From Streptomyces hiroshimensis (GTDB taxonomy: Bacteria; Actinomycetota; Actinomycetes; Streptomycetales; Streptomycetaceae): 64,000 nt of DNA. Shown here one piece after another: positions 10,914 to 18,750 of this stretch (the stretch's first letter is position 1; each line of letters opens with the position of its first letter). The notes under the pieces are model-generated. The model searched no databases, was not told the origin of the DNA, and saw only the letters and a program-made list of their open reading frames with translations. The stretch is taken from the NCBI RefSeq assembly GCF_014650335.1, contig NZ_BMUT01000016.1, positions 99,121 through 163,120 on the forward strand, written 5' to 3'. Both the position numbers and the translations under genes were made by a program.

Positions 10914-11438
10914 GTGGACGTCAACGAATACCGGATCGTCGTCAGCAAGGGTGAGTGGGTGGGGATGGCCCTCATGACCCTCTGCGGCATCCTCTGCCTG
11001 CTCTGGGTGACCTTCGGCCTCGGTTGGTCGGACTACCTCGACCACTGGGACGGCAGCGTCCGGCAGGGCAGTGTCGCCAACTACCCGAGCCCCGACCTCA
11101 TGCTCGCCTTCGGGATCATGGTGCTCAGCCTCACCCCCTTCTCCGCCGTCGCCTTCATCTGGCGCACCTGGACCACGCCCGACGGCGTCCGCACCCGCGG
11201 CATCTTCCGTCGCCGCTTCATCCGCTGGCAGGACATCGCCTCCGTCGACATCAGGAAGCACGGCGGGTACAGCCTGCACCCCTACTACCACCTGCAGGTG
11301 CGGCTCCACAGTGGCAGGCAGCTGTGCCTGCCCGGCCTCCAGGACCGCTTCGAGGGCAACCTCGCGGGCCCTCGCACCGAGATCGTCAACCGCTGGAAAT
11401 CCGCCCACGTCGCCGCCGAATGGCAGGAGGCTTCATGA
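10914..11438 (+). CDS. PH-like domain membrane protein
   Basis: Encodes 174 residues from a GTG at 10914. Two hydrophobic segments (about residues 17-38 and 63-83) are followed by a pleckstrin-like barrel (TTPDGVRTRGIFRRRFIRWQDIASVDIRK, LQVRLHSGRQLCLPGL), resembling bacterial PH (bPH2/DUF304-like) proteins. The role is unknown. Its stop overlaps the start of the next gene by ATGA, suggesting translational coupling. The 265 bases before it contain short repeats of GGGGAGGTCA (about 10801-10830). Confidence 0.6.
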   Translation: MDVNEYRIVVSKGEWVGMALMTLCGILCLLWVTFGLGWSDYLDHWDGSVRQGSVANYPSPDLMLAFGIMVLSLTPFSAVAFIWRTWTTPDGVRTRGIFRRRFIRWQDIASVDIRKHGGYSLHPYYHLQVRLHSGRQLCLPGLQDRFEGNLAGPRTEIVNRWKSAHVAAEWQEAS

Positions 11439-11815
11439 CCGATACGGTCCCCCGCACCATCCGTGCCGTCAGCACGGAGCGGCTCCTGCTCCTGGAGCAG
11501 GAGGCCGCGACACTCGACTTCAGCCAGCGGCTGCCCGTCGAGTGGGTCCGCGAACACGCCGCGCCCGCGGCAACGCACTACCTGTTCCCCCTGTTCGTTC
11601 ACGAACTGCGGCACCGGCCCGAGGTGTCGCCCCAGTGGCGGTGCGAGTTGCTTCTCACGGTCGTGACCGGTGAGGAGATCCGGAGCATGCTCGACGTCCG
11701 GCCTGATTCGTTCCAGGCCCTACCGGAGTCCCTGACCCCGGCCGCGAAGCGGGACATCGCCCGACGCATCGAACGCACCCGCACGCAGCGGGAGTATTGC
11801 GAGGGTACGGAGTGA
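11435..11815 (+). CDS. Conserved hypothetical protein coupled to the PH-like gene
   Basis: Encodes 126 residues from the ATG at 11435. I do not recognise a family. The sequence is soluble, with RLLLLEQEAATLDFSQRLPVEWVREH at the N-terminus and an Arg-rich C-terminus. The last 96 bases run antisense through the C-terminal part of the DUF397 gene at 11720-11950, so one of the two 3' ends may be mis-set. Confidence 0.5.
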   Translation: MTDTVPRTIRAVSTERLLLLEQEAATLDFSQRLPVEWVREHAAPAATHYLFPLFVHELRHRPEVSPQWRCELLLTVVTGEEIRSMLDVRPDSFQALPESLTPAAKRDIARRIERTRTQREYCEGTE

Positions 11816-11950
11816 CGCCGGGGGGACGGTTATGACCGTTCCGGGCTCGTCGCTCTCACGCACCCGGACGAGCCCGCCGATCGCGGCGACTTCCACGCAG
11901 CTGTTGTCCGGCCCGGACCCGGAGAACGACGACTTCTGCCAGGCGGTCAC
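11720..11950 (-). CDS. DUF397 protein, atypical C-terminus
   Basis: Encodes 76 residues from a GTG at 11950 that overlaps the stop of the upstream DUF397 gene (GTGA). The core (MTAWQKSSFSGSGPDNSCVEVA, VRVRESDEPGTVITV) is the DUF397 signature. A typical family member ends soon after the Phe that closes this core; here a 25-residue tail, rich in Gly and Arg, reads into the convergent gene, which suggests loss of the original stop by frameshift. DUF397 proteins accompany WhiJ-like XRE regulators and act as their partners. Confidence 0.7.
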   Translation of the reverse strand: MTAWQKSSFSGSGPDNSCVEVAAIGGLVRVRESDEPGTVITVPPASLRTLAILPLRAGAFDASGDVPLRGRGQGLR

Positions 11951-12144
11951 CTGAGCCCCTCTCTCGCCTTCAGCGTGCGTATCAGCGTGCCGAGTGACCC
12001 CGGCGTGGACGATATGACGACGCGGGGTGCATCACTTTCGCGGAGCAGTATCGTGCCTTGCGCCGCAGCCACTTCCACACACTCGTTCCCCGTTGTTCCG
12101 GCCGAATAAGTGCTCTTCTGCCAAGCGATCTGCAGCGTCCCCAC
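11947..12144 (-). CDS. DUF397 domain protein
   Basis: Encodes 65 residues from a GTG at 12144, three bases after the XRE regulator's stop. The pattern IAWQKSTYSAGTTGNECVEVAAAQGTILLRESDAPRVVI is a standard DUF397. Together with the regulator upstream and the DUF397 paralogue downstream it forms a three-gene unit of the kind found many times in Streptomyces genomes. Confidence 0.85.
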   Translation of the reverse strand: MGTLQIAWQKSTYSAGTTGNECVEVAAAQGTILLRESDAPRVVISSTPGSLGTLIRTLKAREGLR

Positions 12145-12147
12145 CTC

Positions 12148-12999
12148 TTACAGCTGCTTTGCAATGTGATGAATGATGTCCCGGGACTCCGACTGGGACA
12201 GTGCGGCATCCTCCACCGAGTCAAGCACTCGGCGGTAGCCGAGCACCTCGTCCTCTTCGTCCACGAAGACACTCCCGTGCACCGTGTCGAACTGCACCGT
12301 GTCAAGTCGCCGCACGGCCGCTTCTGCGTAAAGCATCGAGAACGACGCACCGGTGAACGCGTCCCGCTCGAAGGGAACGACGCGCACAGTCACGCCCGGC
12401 CGGTCAGCCGCCTCCAGGATGAATCGCAGCTGCTCGCGTGAGACCGCACTGTCCCCCACCCTAATGCGGAGGGCGGCTTCATGGATGATGGCATTCAGCC
12501 TCGTCGGCACCGTGCGATCGAGGATCTGCCGACGCCTTACACGGAACTCGACGATCACATCGAGATCCTGCTCCGACAGTTCGGGCATGGTATTTCTGTA
12601 CAGGGAGCGTACATATCCCTCGGTCTGCAAAAGCCCTGGAATGTGGACCACTTGCAGCGCCCGCAACCGTGCCGCGTGATGTTCAAGCTCAGCCAAGTCC
12701 AGGAGGATCGCGGGCAGTACACCGCGGTACGCCTCCCACCAGCCGCGCCTGCGTTCTACGGCCATCGCCGCAAGGGCATCCACAAGCTGCGCATCGTCCA
12801 CCCCGTAATGAACGGCCAACCCGCGCAACCGCTCCTCGCTCACCGCCGAGCGACCCGACTCGATGAGCGACATCTTCGATGAATCCACGCCGACCGCCCG
12901 GGCAGCAGCAGCTGCCGTGATGTCGGCGCGCTCACGCAGCCTCTTGAGCTCCGCGCCCAACCGCACCTGCCGGGCAGTGGGGTTCGTCCTGGGCGGCAT
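12148..12999 (-). CDS. WhiJ-like XRE regulator with DUF5753 domain
   Basis: Encodes 283 residues. An N-terminal XRE helix-turn-helix (about 10-65: LGAELKRLRERADITAAAAARAVGVDSSKMSLIESGR) is followed by the DUF5753/Scr1 ligand-like domain (VHIPGLLQTEGYVRSLY, VRVVPFERDAFTGASFSMLYA). In Streptomyces such regulators pair with DUF397 proteins and AbaA-like ATP-binding proteins in developmental or secondary-metabolism switches (WhiJ family). A 17-base palindrome in the intergenic region to the divergent ATP-binding gene (13086-13102) is the likely operator. Confidence 0.87.
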   Translation of the reverse strand: MPPRTNPTARQVRLGAELKRLRERADITAAAAARAVGVDSSKMSLIESGRSAVSEERLRGLAVHYGVDDAQLVDALAAMAVERRRGWWEAYRGVLPAILLDLAELEHHAARLRALQVVHIPGLLQTEGYVRSLYRNTMPELSEQDLDVIVEFRVRRRQILDRTVPTRLNAIIHEAALRIRVGDSAVSREQLRFILEAADRPGVTVRVVPFERDAFTGASFSMLYAEAAVRRLDTVQFDTVHGSVFVDEEDEVLGYRRVLDSVEDAALSQSESRDIIHHIAKQL

Positions 13000-13079
13000 G
13001 GCTCCTCTTCCTCCCGCGGGTCAGCGTGCTGCGCACTTTGCCACGGCGCCACCCTCACGGGCGAACTCTGCCTAACAGG

Positions 13080-13109
13080 TTGCGAGGGCAAAACTTTTGC
13101 CCCTACGTT
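13080..13109 (+). promoter_or_regulatory. Promoter with palindromic operator between -35 and -10
   Basis: TTGCGA (13080-13085) and TACGTT (13104-13109) are separated by 18 bases. The spacer is almost entirely the palindrome GGGCAAAA-C-TTTTGCCC (13086-13102). A repressor bound there would block the divergent ATP-binding-protein gene; the XRE regulator next door is the natural candidate. Inferred from sequence only. Confidence 0.6.
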
Positions 13110-13150
13110 GAGTGGCGCCGGTCACACCGGCCAACCCCACCGGAGGTGCC

Positions 13151-13597
13151 ATGCTTCTGCCTGCGCCCAAGGGCGTCGCCATTCCCTCGATCGAACCCTT
13201 CGAGTACTGCCTGCGCGTCCCGAACGACGCGCGCGCCGTTCCCGTCGCCCGCACAACGCTCCGCGCCGCGCTCTCCGCCCACGGGCTGGGCGAACTGGCC
13301 GGGCGGGCCGAACTGCTGGCCGGGGAGATGCTCACCAACGCCATCGTGCACACCGCCGGTGACGCCGAGCTCCGGATGCGCTGGTCGGAGTGGGAGGTGC
13401 TGCGGATGACCGTCTGGGACACGTGCGCCGAGCCGCCGTGCCCGCGCGCCGGCCATCCCTACGCCGACAACGGGCGCGGGCTCAAACTCCTGCAGACGCT
13501 CGCCGACCGCTGGAACTACTTCTCCTCGCCCCGAGGGCTCTCCGGCGACGAGGCCAAGGCCGTCTGGTGCGAGCTCACCCGCGCGGCGCCCGCCTGA
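13151..13597 (+). CDS. ATP-binding protein (HATPase_c, anti-sigma kinase-like)
   Basis: Encodes 148 residues from the ATG at 13151, preceded by GGAGG. It has the GHKL fold in the single-domain form: ELLAGEMLTNAIVHTAGDAELRMRW carries the N-box Asn, MTVWDTCAEPPCP the G1-like Asp, and YADNGRGLKLLQTLADRW the G2 glycine loop. Streptomyces encodes dozens of these RsbW/AbaA-like proteins, usually beside XRE/DUF397 pairs as here. Partner sigma factor or regulator unknown. Confidence 0.82.
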   Translation: MLLPAPKGVAIPSIEPFEYCLRVPNDARAVPVARTTLRAALSAHGLGELAGRAELLAGEMLTNAIVHTAGDAELRMRWSEWEVLRMTVWDTCAEPPCPRAGHPYADNGRGLKLLQTLADRWNYFSSPRGLSGDEAKAVWCELTRAAPA

Positions 13598-13773
13598 CGC
13601 CGCGCCCCGTCGTCGCGCCGCACCCGCAAGCGCGATCGAGCGATCCGCGCCGTCGCCGACTTGGCTCTATCTGGACCTGTACGCCCGTCGGCCGTGCCGC
13701 GAGGGTGGGACCCGTTCGCTCTGACGTCGCGTCAGGCGCATTGCCACACCGCGAGAGAGAGGAAGTTCCGCAC

Positions 13774-14223
13774 ATGCCTCTGATCCCGGTACGTCCTGGC
13801 ATCTACAAGATCCACGCCCACATCATCGGCCCGACCTCCCTGGTGACGGCCACCGAGCACGCCGTCAAGTACGGCGCGCCCGTCATCACCGACCGCATGA
13901 ACCCGCTCCCGATCGAGCAGGACTGGATCATCGAGCCCGTCGAGCCCATCCCGGGATCGCCGTACGTGATCCACCTCGCCCATCACGAGGCGGCGGGCCT
14001 CGTGGTCCCGGAGGGGAAGCTCTTCGTCAACTCCGTTCCGCGCGGCGAATGGGAGAAGTTCGTCTTCGAGCGCGTCATCGGCGGGATCAAGATCCTGTCG
14101 GAGAAGCAGCAGCACGCCTGGCGTGCCGGCCACCGTGGTGCGCAGATCACGCTCGTCGAGCCGAAGCCCGAGTTCCAGGAGACCTTCACCCTGGAGTTCG
14201 TGAGCCCGCTCAACCAGGAGTAG
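13774..14223 (+). CDS. Small protein of possible beta-trefoil inhibitor type
   Basis: Encodes 149 residues from the ATG at 13774 (GAGAGAGGAAG upstream). I do not firmly recognise it. The repeated pattern GIYKIHA, then PIEQDWIIEPVE, then YVIHLA, then KFVFERV, then ITLVEPK looks like successive beta hairpins, and the opening GIYKI and W-I-I-E-P are reminiscent of family I66 serine-protease inhibitors and other beta-trefoils. There is no signal peptide, so it would be cytoplasmic. It stands alone, with its own terminator. Confidence 0.45.
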   Translation: MPLIPVRPGIYKIHAHIIGPTSLVTATEHAVKYGAPVITDRMNPLPIEQDWIIEPVEPIPGSPYVIHLAHHEAAGLVVPEGKLFVNSVPRGEWEKFVFERVIGGIKILSEKQQHAWRAGHRGAQITLVEPKPEFQETFTLEFVSPLNQE

Positions 14224-14240
14224 GACCGGGACGAGCAAGC

Positions 14241-14277
14241 GTGGGGCGGGAGGGCCGTTTCGGCCCGCCCGCCCCAC
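14241..14277. terminator. Bidirectional terminator
   Basis: A 16-17 base stem with one unpaired base on each arm (GTGGGGCGGG-A-GGGCCG, loop TTT, return arm to 14277) between the convergent genes ending at 14223 and 14299. It closes the lanthipeptide operon on the minus strand. Confidence 0.8.
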
Positions 14278-14298
14278 CGCCGTCTTTACTTCACCAGT

Positions 14299-15285
14299 TC
14301 ACCCGCACGCCGCGATGATCTCCTCCATGTCCTCCACCGCCGCGTGGACCCCCTCCGTGAGCATCACGCCCGCCGGGTTCAGCATGACCTCGTCGACGCC
14401 GCTGCCGCGGTACTCGGCCAGGCGCTCCGCGATCTCCTCCGGAGTGCCCGTGACGACCACGGAGTGGTCCAGGAGGGCCGTCGCCGTCGCGGACGGGTCC
14501 GCCGGGTCGAGGGGGACGCCCGCGCGGCGGAGCATGTCGGCGTAGTGCGGGCCCTTGAGGTGTTCCCCGGCCCCGGCGAGGGCCGTGCGGCGCAGGTCGC
14601 GGCCCGGGCGGGCGACCGCGACGTGCACGGCCGTCGCGACGCGCGGGCGCGCCGGGCGGCCCGCGGCGTCGGCGCCCTCCTGCAGCGCCGGGACGAGGAC
14701 GTCGCGGAGGTACGCGGGCGGCGTCATCCAGGTGATCGCGACATCGGCGACCTCACCGGCCGTACGGGCCATGCCCGCCCGCAGCACGCCCGCCCCGACC
14801 TCCACCGGCTCGTGGTCCAGCGGCAGCAGCCTCGCGTCGAGGCGGTGGTACGGGCCGTCGTGGTCGACGGCCTCGCCGTCCAGCAGGGCCCGTACGGAGG
14901 TCAGGTAGTCGCGGACGGCCGTGCGGGGACTCTTGTACGGGCTGCCGGTCAGGGCGGCCACGAAGTCGGGGGTGCCGATGCCGAATCCGGCCACCACCGG
15001 CCGCCCCGTGAGCAGCGCCAGCGAACGGGCCTGGTGCGCCGCCTCGTACGGATGGCGCAGCGGCATGACACCCACGCTCGTACCGACGGACACGTCGCCG
15101 TACCCGGCTCCGGCGAGGTACGCCAGCACCTGGTGCGGCTCGGCCTTGAAGGACTGGCACAGCCACAGGCGCCGGGCGCCGGAGCGCTGCACGAGCGCGG
15201 CGAAGGGGGTCACCAGGTCCGGGTGGTCCGGCTGGAGGGGGTAGAGGACCGCAGGGGTCGTGCTCTTGCCCGTGTTCACGCTCAC
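14299..15285 (-). CDS. LLM-class F420-dependent reductase of the lanthipeptide cluster (LxmJ-like)
   Basis: Encodes 328 residues from a GTG at 15285 that overlaps the previous stop (GTGA). It is a bacterial luciferase-like TIM barrel: VLYPLQPDHPDLVTPFAALVQRSGARRLWL, SVGTSVGVMPLRHPYEAAHQARSLALLTGRPVVAGFGIG and the C-terminal VVTGTPEEIAERLAEYRGSGVDEVML are typical of F420-dependent LLM enzymes. In lexapeptide biosynthesis an F420H2-dependent reductase of this class turns dehydroalanine into D-Ala, and the last position in the operon fits that job here. The substrate assignment is inferred from context. Confidence 0.82.
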   Translation of the reverse strand: MSVNTGKSTTPAVLYPLQPDHPDLVTPFAALVQRSGARRLWLCQSFKAEPHQVLAYLAGAGYGDVSVGTSVGVMPLRHPYEAAHQARSLALLTGRPVVAGFGIGTPDFVAALTGSPYKSPRTAVRDYLTSVRALLDGEAVDHDGPYHRLDARLLPLDHEPVEVGAGVLRAGMARTAGEVADVAITWMTPPAYLRDVLVPALQEGADAAGRPARPRVATAVHVAVARPGRDLRRTALAGAGEHLKGPHYADMLRRAGVPLDPADPSATATALLDHSVVVTGTPEEIAERLAEYRGSGVDEVMLNPAGVMLTEGVHAAVEDMEEIIAACG

Positions 15286-16577
15286 CGGGCCGTTCCTTCC
15301 TGGTCGTCGGCCGTGGCCGTGTCGTCGGCCGTGGCCGTGTCGTCGATCGTGGCCGTGTCGTCGATCGTCGCCGTCAGCGTGCGCGCCGGCTGCAGGAAGC
15401 CCGCCGCCGCTTCGGCCACCTGGGAGTGGGTCACGGCGCCCAGCGCCTCCGCGTACTCCGGCAGCCAGTCCACGTCCAGGCCCCTCGCCACGAACCCGGC
15501 GAGCGCGCTCGCCTCCTCCGCCCGCGTCGCGAGGGCGAAGCGGGTGAACCCGGCGGCGTAGCGGCGGACGCGCTCGGTCTCGCGGGGCGTGGGGCCGTCG
15601 TCGGCGAGTTCACGCAGGACGTCCCCGACCTCCGCCGCCATACGGTCCGCCGTGCCCGGGGCGCCCGCGCACTCGATCTCCAGCCAGCTGCCCGCGGCGT
15701 TCTCGCGGAGGTCGGCGGAGACCGCGTAGGCCAGCGCGTGCCGCTCCCGCAGCCGCCGGGTGAGCCGGGACGAGGAGTGGCCGCCGAGGACGAGCCGGGC
15801 GAGGTGGAGCGCGGCGTGACCGGGGTCGGTGGACGGTGCGGCCGGGCCCGCCGTCAGGAGGAGGGCCTGTCCGGCGCCCGGGTGCTGCAGGGCCAGCCGG
15901 CCGGGCGTGGGCTCCGCGCGCCGGAAGGGCGGCAGGACCAGGCCGGACGGCCCGCCTGTCCACGGGCCGAGGTGCTCGGTGACCAGCTGCAGGACGTGGT
16001 CAGGGGCCGCGCCCGTCATCACCAGGAGCACCGATCCCGCGGGGACCACGGCACGGCGGTGCAGGGCGTACAGCTCGTCCGCCGTCACCGGTGACGGCGG
16101 CGCGGGCGCGGGCTCCGCCGCCAGCGGGTGCGGGCCGAAGGCGTGGGTCAGGACGGCGCGGCGCAGGACGGTCCGGGGACCGGCCGCAGGTACATGGCCG
16201 GCCACTGATCTCCGTACGGGCGACGGCAGTTCGTCCTCGCGGTAGGCCGGGCGGACGAGCAGGTCTCCCAGGAGTTCCAGCGCCCCCGGCAGCCCTTCGG
16301 ACAGCACGCTGACCGACAGCAGCAGCTGCTCCACGGTGACGACCGTGGACAGTTCCGCGCCGAGGTCCGCCGTCCGGTCGGCGACGGCCTGACGGTCGCG
16401 GGTCGTGCTGGCGGTGCCCAGGCGGGCGGCGAGCCGCTCGCGTACGGGCGCCTCCCGCGGATCCGTCAGGGCGTACGGGACGACGAGCCGGATCTCGGCC
16501 AGGGGCGCGCCCGGGGCCTCGACGGCGACGACCTGCAGGCCGTTGCCGAGCGTGCTGCGCGCCGAGGGGCGCTTCAC
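15282..16577 (-). CDS. M16 peptidase-like subunit lacking the zinc motif
   Basis: Encodes 431 residues from a GTG at 16577 (GTGA overlap with the gene before). The M16 fold is visible (STLGNGLQVVAVEAPGAPLAEIRLVVPY, then the substrate-binding RRLRERHALAYAVSADLREN region with the Arg/Tyr pair), but the HxxEH zinc site is replaced (RLAARLGTAS). It is therefore the non-catalytic half of a heterodimer with the next gene upstream, as in mitochondrial-processing-type peptidases. A short TATIDD/TATADD repeat ends the protein. Likely role: removal of the lanthipeptide leader. Confidence 0.82.
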   Translation of the reverse strand: MKRPSARSTLGNGLQVVAVEAPGAPLAEIRLVVPYALTDPREAPVRERLAARLGTASTTRDRQAVADRTADLGAELSTVVTVEQLLLSVSVLSEGLPGALELLGDLLVRPAYREDELPSPVRRSVAGHVPAAGPRTVLRRAVLTHAFGPHPLAAEPAPAPPSPVTADELYALHRRAVVPAGSVLLVMTGAAPDHVLQLVTEHLGPWTGGPSGLVLPPFRRAEPTPGRLALQHPGAGQALLLTAGPAAPSTDPGHAALHLARLVLGGHSSSRLTRRLRERHALAYAVSADLRENAAGSWLEIECAGAPGTADRMAAEVGDVLRELADDGPTPRETERVRRYAAGFTRFALATRAEEASALAGFVARGLDVDWLPEYAEALGAVTHSQVAEAAAGFLQPARTLTATIDDTATIDDTATADDTATADDQEGTAR

Positions 16578-17932
16578 TGGGTGCCTCCTACGAGTTCGGT
16601 CACGCCGTACGGTGCGGTGAGGAGCCTGCGGGCGGCGGCCGACACCTCCGCCGGAGTGACGCGGGCCAGCTGCCCCGGCAGCGCGTCCGGACCGTTGCCC
16701 GGAGCGCCCTTGCCCGGAGCGTCCTTGCCCGCAGCGTCCTCGGCGGGGAACAGCAGGGCGGCCCGGCCGTGCGCGACCGCCCGGGCCGTGAGGGAGTCCG
16801 CGTGGCGGTGGCAGTTCACCAGCAACGCGTTGACGGCGCGCCGGTGTTCGACGTCGGAGGGAGGGGCATCCGCCGTCTCCCGCAGGATCTCGCGCCAGGC
16901 GTCCACCGCTTCTCCGACGGCGGTGCCGGGCGCCCGCCCCAGCAGGACCATGGCCAGGTCGGGCGCAGCCGTCGCGAGCCACTGCCCGTAGTAGCCGCAG
17001 TGGATGCTCGCCGCAGTGAGCCGGTACCGGGCATCCGCGCGTACGGCACGGGAGAGGCGTCCCCGCCCCAGCAGCTCGGCGAGCACCACGTGCGCGAGGT
17101 AGGCGTCCCGCTCGCTCACCGCGTCCGGGAGGGGGTGGGCGAGGGCGACGCCGGAGGCGGCGTACGGGATGCTGCCCGGTGCCGCAGGTGCCGCGGCGGG
17201 TGTCACGCTCTTTCGGGCAGGCCCCGCAGGTACTCCCCCGAACAGCTCCGCCACCCGCTCCGCGACCCACGCGGCTTCCACGTCCCCCACGACCGTGAGC
17301 GCCATCGCCCCGGCCGTGTAGTGCGCGCGGTGGAAGGCGAGGGCCTCGGCGGCCGTGGCGTGGCGGAGTTCGGCGACCGTGCCGTAGCTGTCGCGGCTGC
17401 CGGGGTGGAGTGAGGCGTACGCCGTGTCCCACAGCCGGCCGCCGCCGACCGCGCCCCGGATCTCCTCGCCGATGATCTCCGTCTCGGTGCGGACGGCCGC
17501 GTCGGACGGGGCGAATTCCAGCAGGCGGCGCGCCTCGCCCTCCAGGATGCCGGGGAGGGCGTCCGCCGGGGCGACGGTGTGGAAGACGGTGTGGTCGCGG
17601 TGGGTCTCCGCGTTGCACATGCCGCCCGCGCCCTCGACCCGGCCGATGTGACCGTCCCGGTCCGAGTCCGGGTCCGCGTCCGTGCCCCGGGGGAACATCA
17701 GGTGCTCCACCAGGTGAGCCGTGCCGTGGCGGCCCGCGGGGTCGTGGTCGCCGCCCGCGGCGACGGTGAGGGCCACGGCGACGAGCCCGCGGCCGGGCCC
17801 GGCGTCGGGCTCGACCGTGAGGCGCAGGCCGTTGCCCAGCCGGCGGGTGAGGACGGCGGGGTGCACAGCGGGGCCCACAGCGGGGTGCACGGCAGGGTGC
17901 ACGGTGGGCGGGTCCGTAACCCCCCTGCTCAC
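16574..17932 (-). CDS. M16 family zinc metallopeptidase, catalytic subunit
   Basis: Encodes 452 residues from a GTG at 17932 that overlaps the methyltransferase stop (GTGA). The inverzincin motif HLVEH is at residues 73-77, with the distal zinc-ligand Glu region ETEIIGEEIRGAVGG near 150. The N-terminus has a short HPAV repeat before LTRRLGNGLRLTVEP. With the following HxxEH-less paralogue it should form the heterodimeric protease that cuts the leader from the precursor at 22748-22963; lexapeptide-type clusters encode such an M16 pair. Confidence 0.85.
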   Translation of the reverse strand: MSRGVTDPPTVHPAVHPAVGPAVHPAVLTRRLGNGLRLTVEPDAGPGRGLVAVALTVAAGGDHDPAGRHGTAHLVEHLMFPRGTDADPDSDRDGHIGRVEGAGGMCNAETHRDHTVFHTVAPADALPGILEGEARRLLEFAPSDAAVRTETEIIGEEIRGAVGGGRLWDTAYASLHPGSRDSYGTVAELRHATAAEALAFHRAHYTAGAMALTVVGDVEAAWVAERVAELFGGVPAGPARKSVTPAAAPAAPGSIPYAASGVALAHPLPDAVSERDAYLAHVVLAELLGRGRLSRAVRADARYRLTAASIHCGYYGQWLATAAPDLAMVLLGRAPGTAVGEAVDAWREILRETADAPPSDVEHRRAVNALLVNCHRHADSLTARAVAHGRAALLFPAEDAAGKDAPGKGAPGNGPDALPGQLARVTPAEVSAAARRLLTAPYGVTELVGGTQ

Positions 17933-18744
17933 AGCGGCCGGTAGACGGAGACGACCATCTTCCGGCTGTCGCCGCCGTCGAAGGGCTGCTTCTGCCAGCC
18001 TGCGTAGCGGTCCGCGAGCTCCAGCCGCGCGAGGCCCGCCAGCAGGTCCAGCTCGCTGGGCCACAGGTACCGCATGACCGTGGTCGCGGACTTGGGCGCT
18101 TCCCCGTCGAGGAAGAGGGTGTTCTGCATCATCATGTTCTGCGAGGCGGGCAGCACCCCGACGGACTCGATCATGGCTCCGCGGGTGCCGATCGGGTACG
18201 TGTTCACCTCGTTCTTCTTCTGCACGTGGTAGTCGCTCGGGTCGAACGTCTCGATCACCACGTGCCCGCCCGGCGCGGTGTGGCGGGCGACGGCGTGGAT
18301 GAGGGCGATCTGCTCGGCCGGGGTGACGGCGCAGCACAGGGCGTTGAACGGGGCGAGCACGACGTCGAAGGTGCGGCCGAGGTCGAGCGTGGCGAAGTCG
18401 CCGAGGACGGGGGTGATGCGCCCCTCCGGGTCCTTCTCGGCGAGGCGGGCGAGCATGCCCTCGGAGGCGTCGACGCCGTGGACGGCGAAGCCCTTGTCGG
18501 CGAGCGGGAGCGCCACCCGGCCCGTACCGACGCCGAGTTCGAGGACGCTCACGCCGGGCTCGGTGAGGGTGAGCAGGAAGTCGCCGATGTCCTCCAGGTC
18601 GGGGGTGCCCGGGTAGATGTCGTCGTAGACCTCGGCGAGGGCGTCGCTGTAGGCGGCGGTGATGGCGACGGCGAAGCCGCTCATGCCGGCTTCGGCACTG
18701 TCGGTCACTACGGCCTCGTCGGTCACTGCGGTGGCGGTGGTCAT
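17929..18744 (-). CDS. SAM-dependent methyltransferase, likely N-terminal alpha-N-methylase of the lanthipeptide
   Basis: Encodes 271 residues from the ATG at 18744, six bases after the HopA1-like stop. The class I methyltransferase motif I, VLELGVGTGR, is at 67-76, followed by the acidic residue of motif II (VHGVDASEG) and TFDVVLAPFNALCC. In lexapeptide the N-terminal Phe is N,N-dimethylated; the predicted core here also begins with Phe, so this enzyme probably performs that step. No other methyl acceptor is evident in the cluster. Confidence 0.82.
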   Translation of the reverse strand: MTTATAVTDEAVVTDSAEAGMSGFAVAITAAYSDALAEVYDDIYPGTPDLEDIGDFLLTLTEPGVSVLELGVGTGRVALPLADKGFAVHGVDASEGMLARLAEKDPEGRITPVLGDFATLDLGRTFDVVLAPFNALCCAVTPAEQIALIHAVARHTAPGGHVVIETFDPSDYHVQKKNEVNTYPIGTRGAMIESVGVLPASQNMMMQNTLFLDGEAPKSATTVMRYLWPSELDLLAGLARLELADRYAGWQKQPFDGGDSRKMVVSVYRPL

Positions 18745-18750
18745 GTCGGC

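Noticed and set aside
12148..14223. XRE/DUF397/ATP-binding module as part of the RiPP cluster
   Set aside because: A bidirectional terminator at 14241-14277 and the lone gene at 13774 separate them; such modules occur widely in Streptomyces without RiPP genes.
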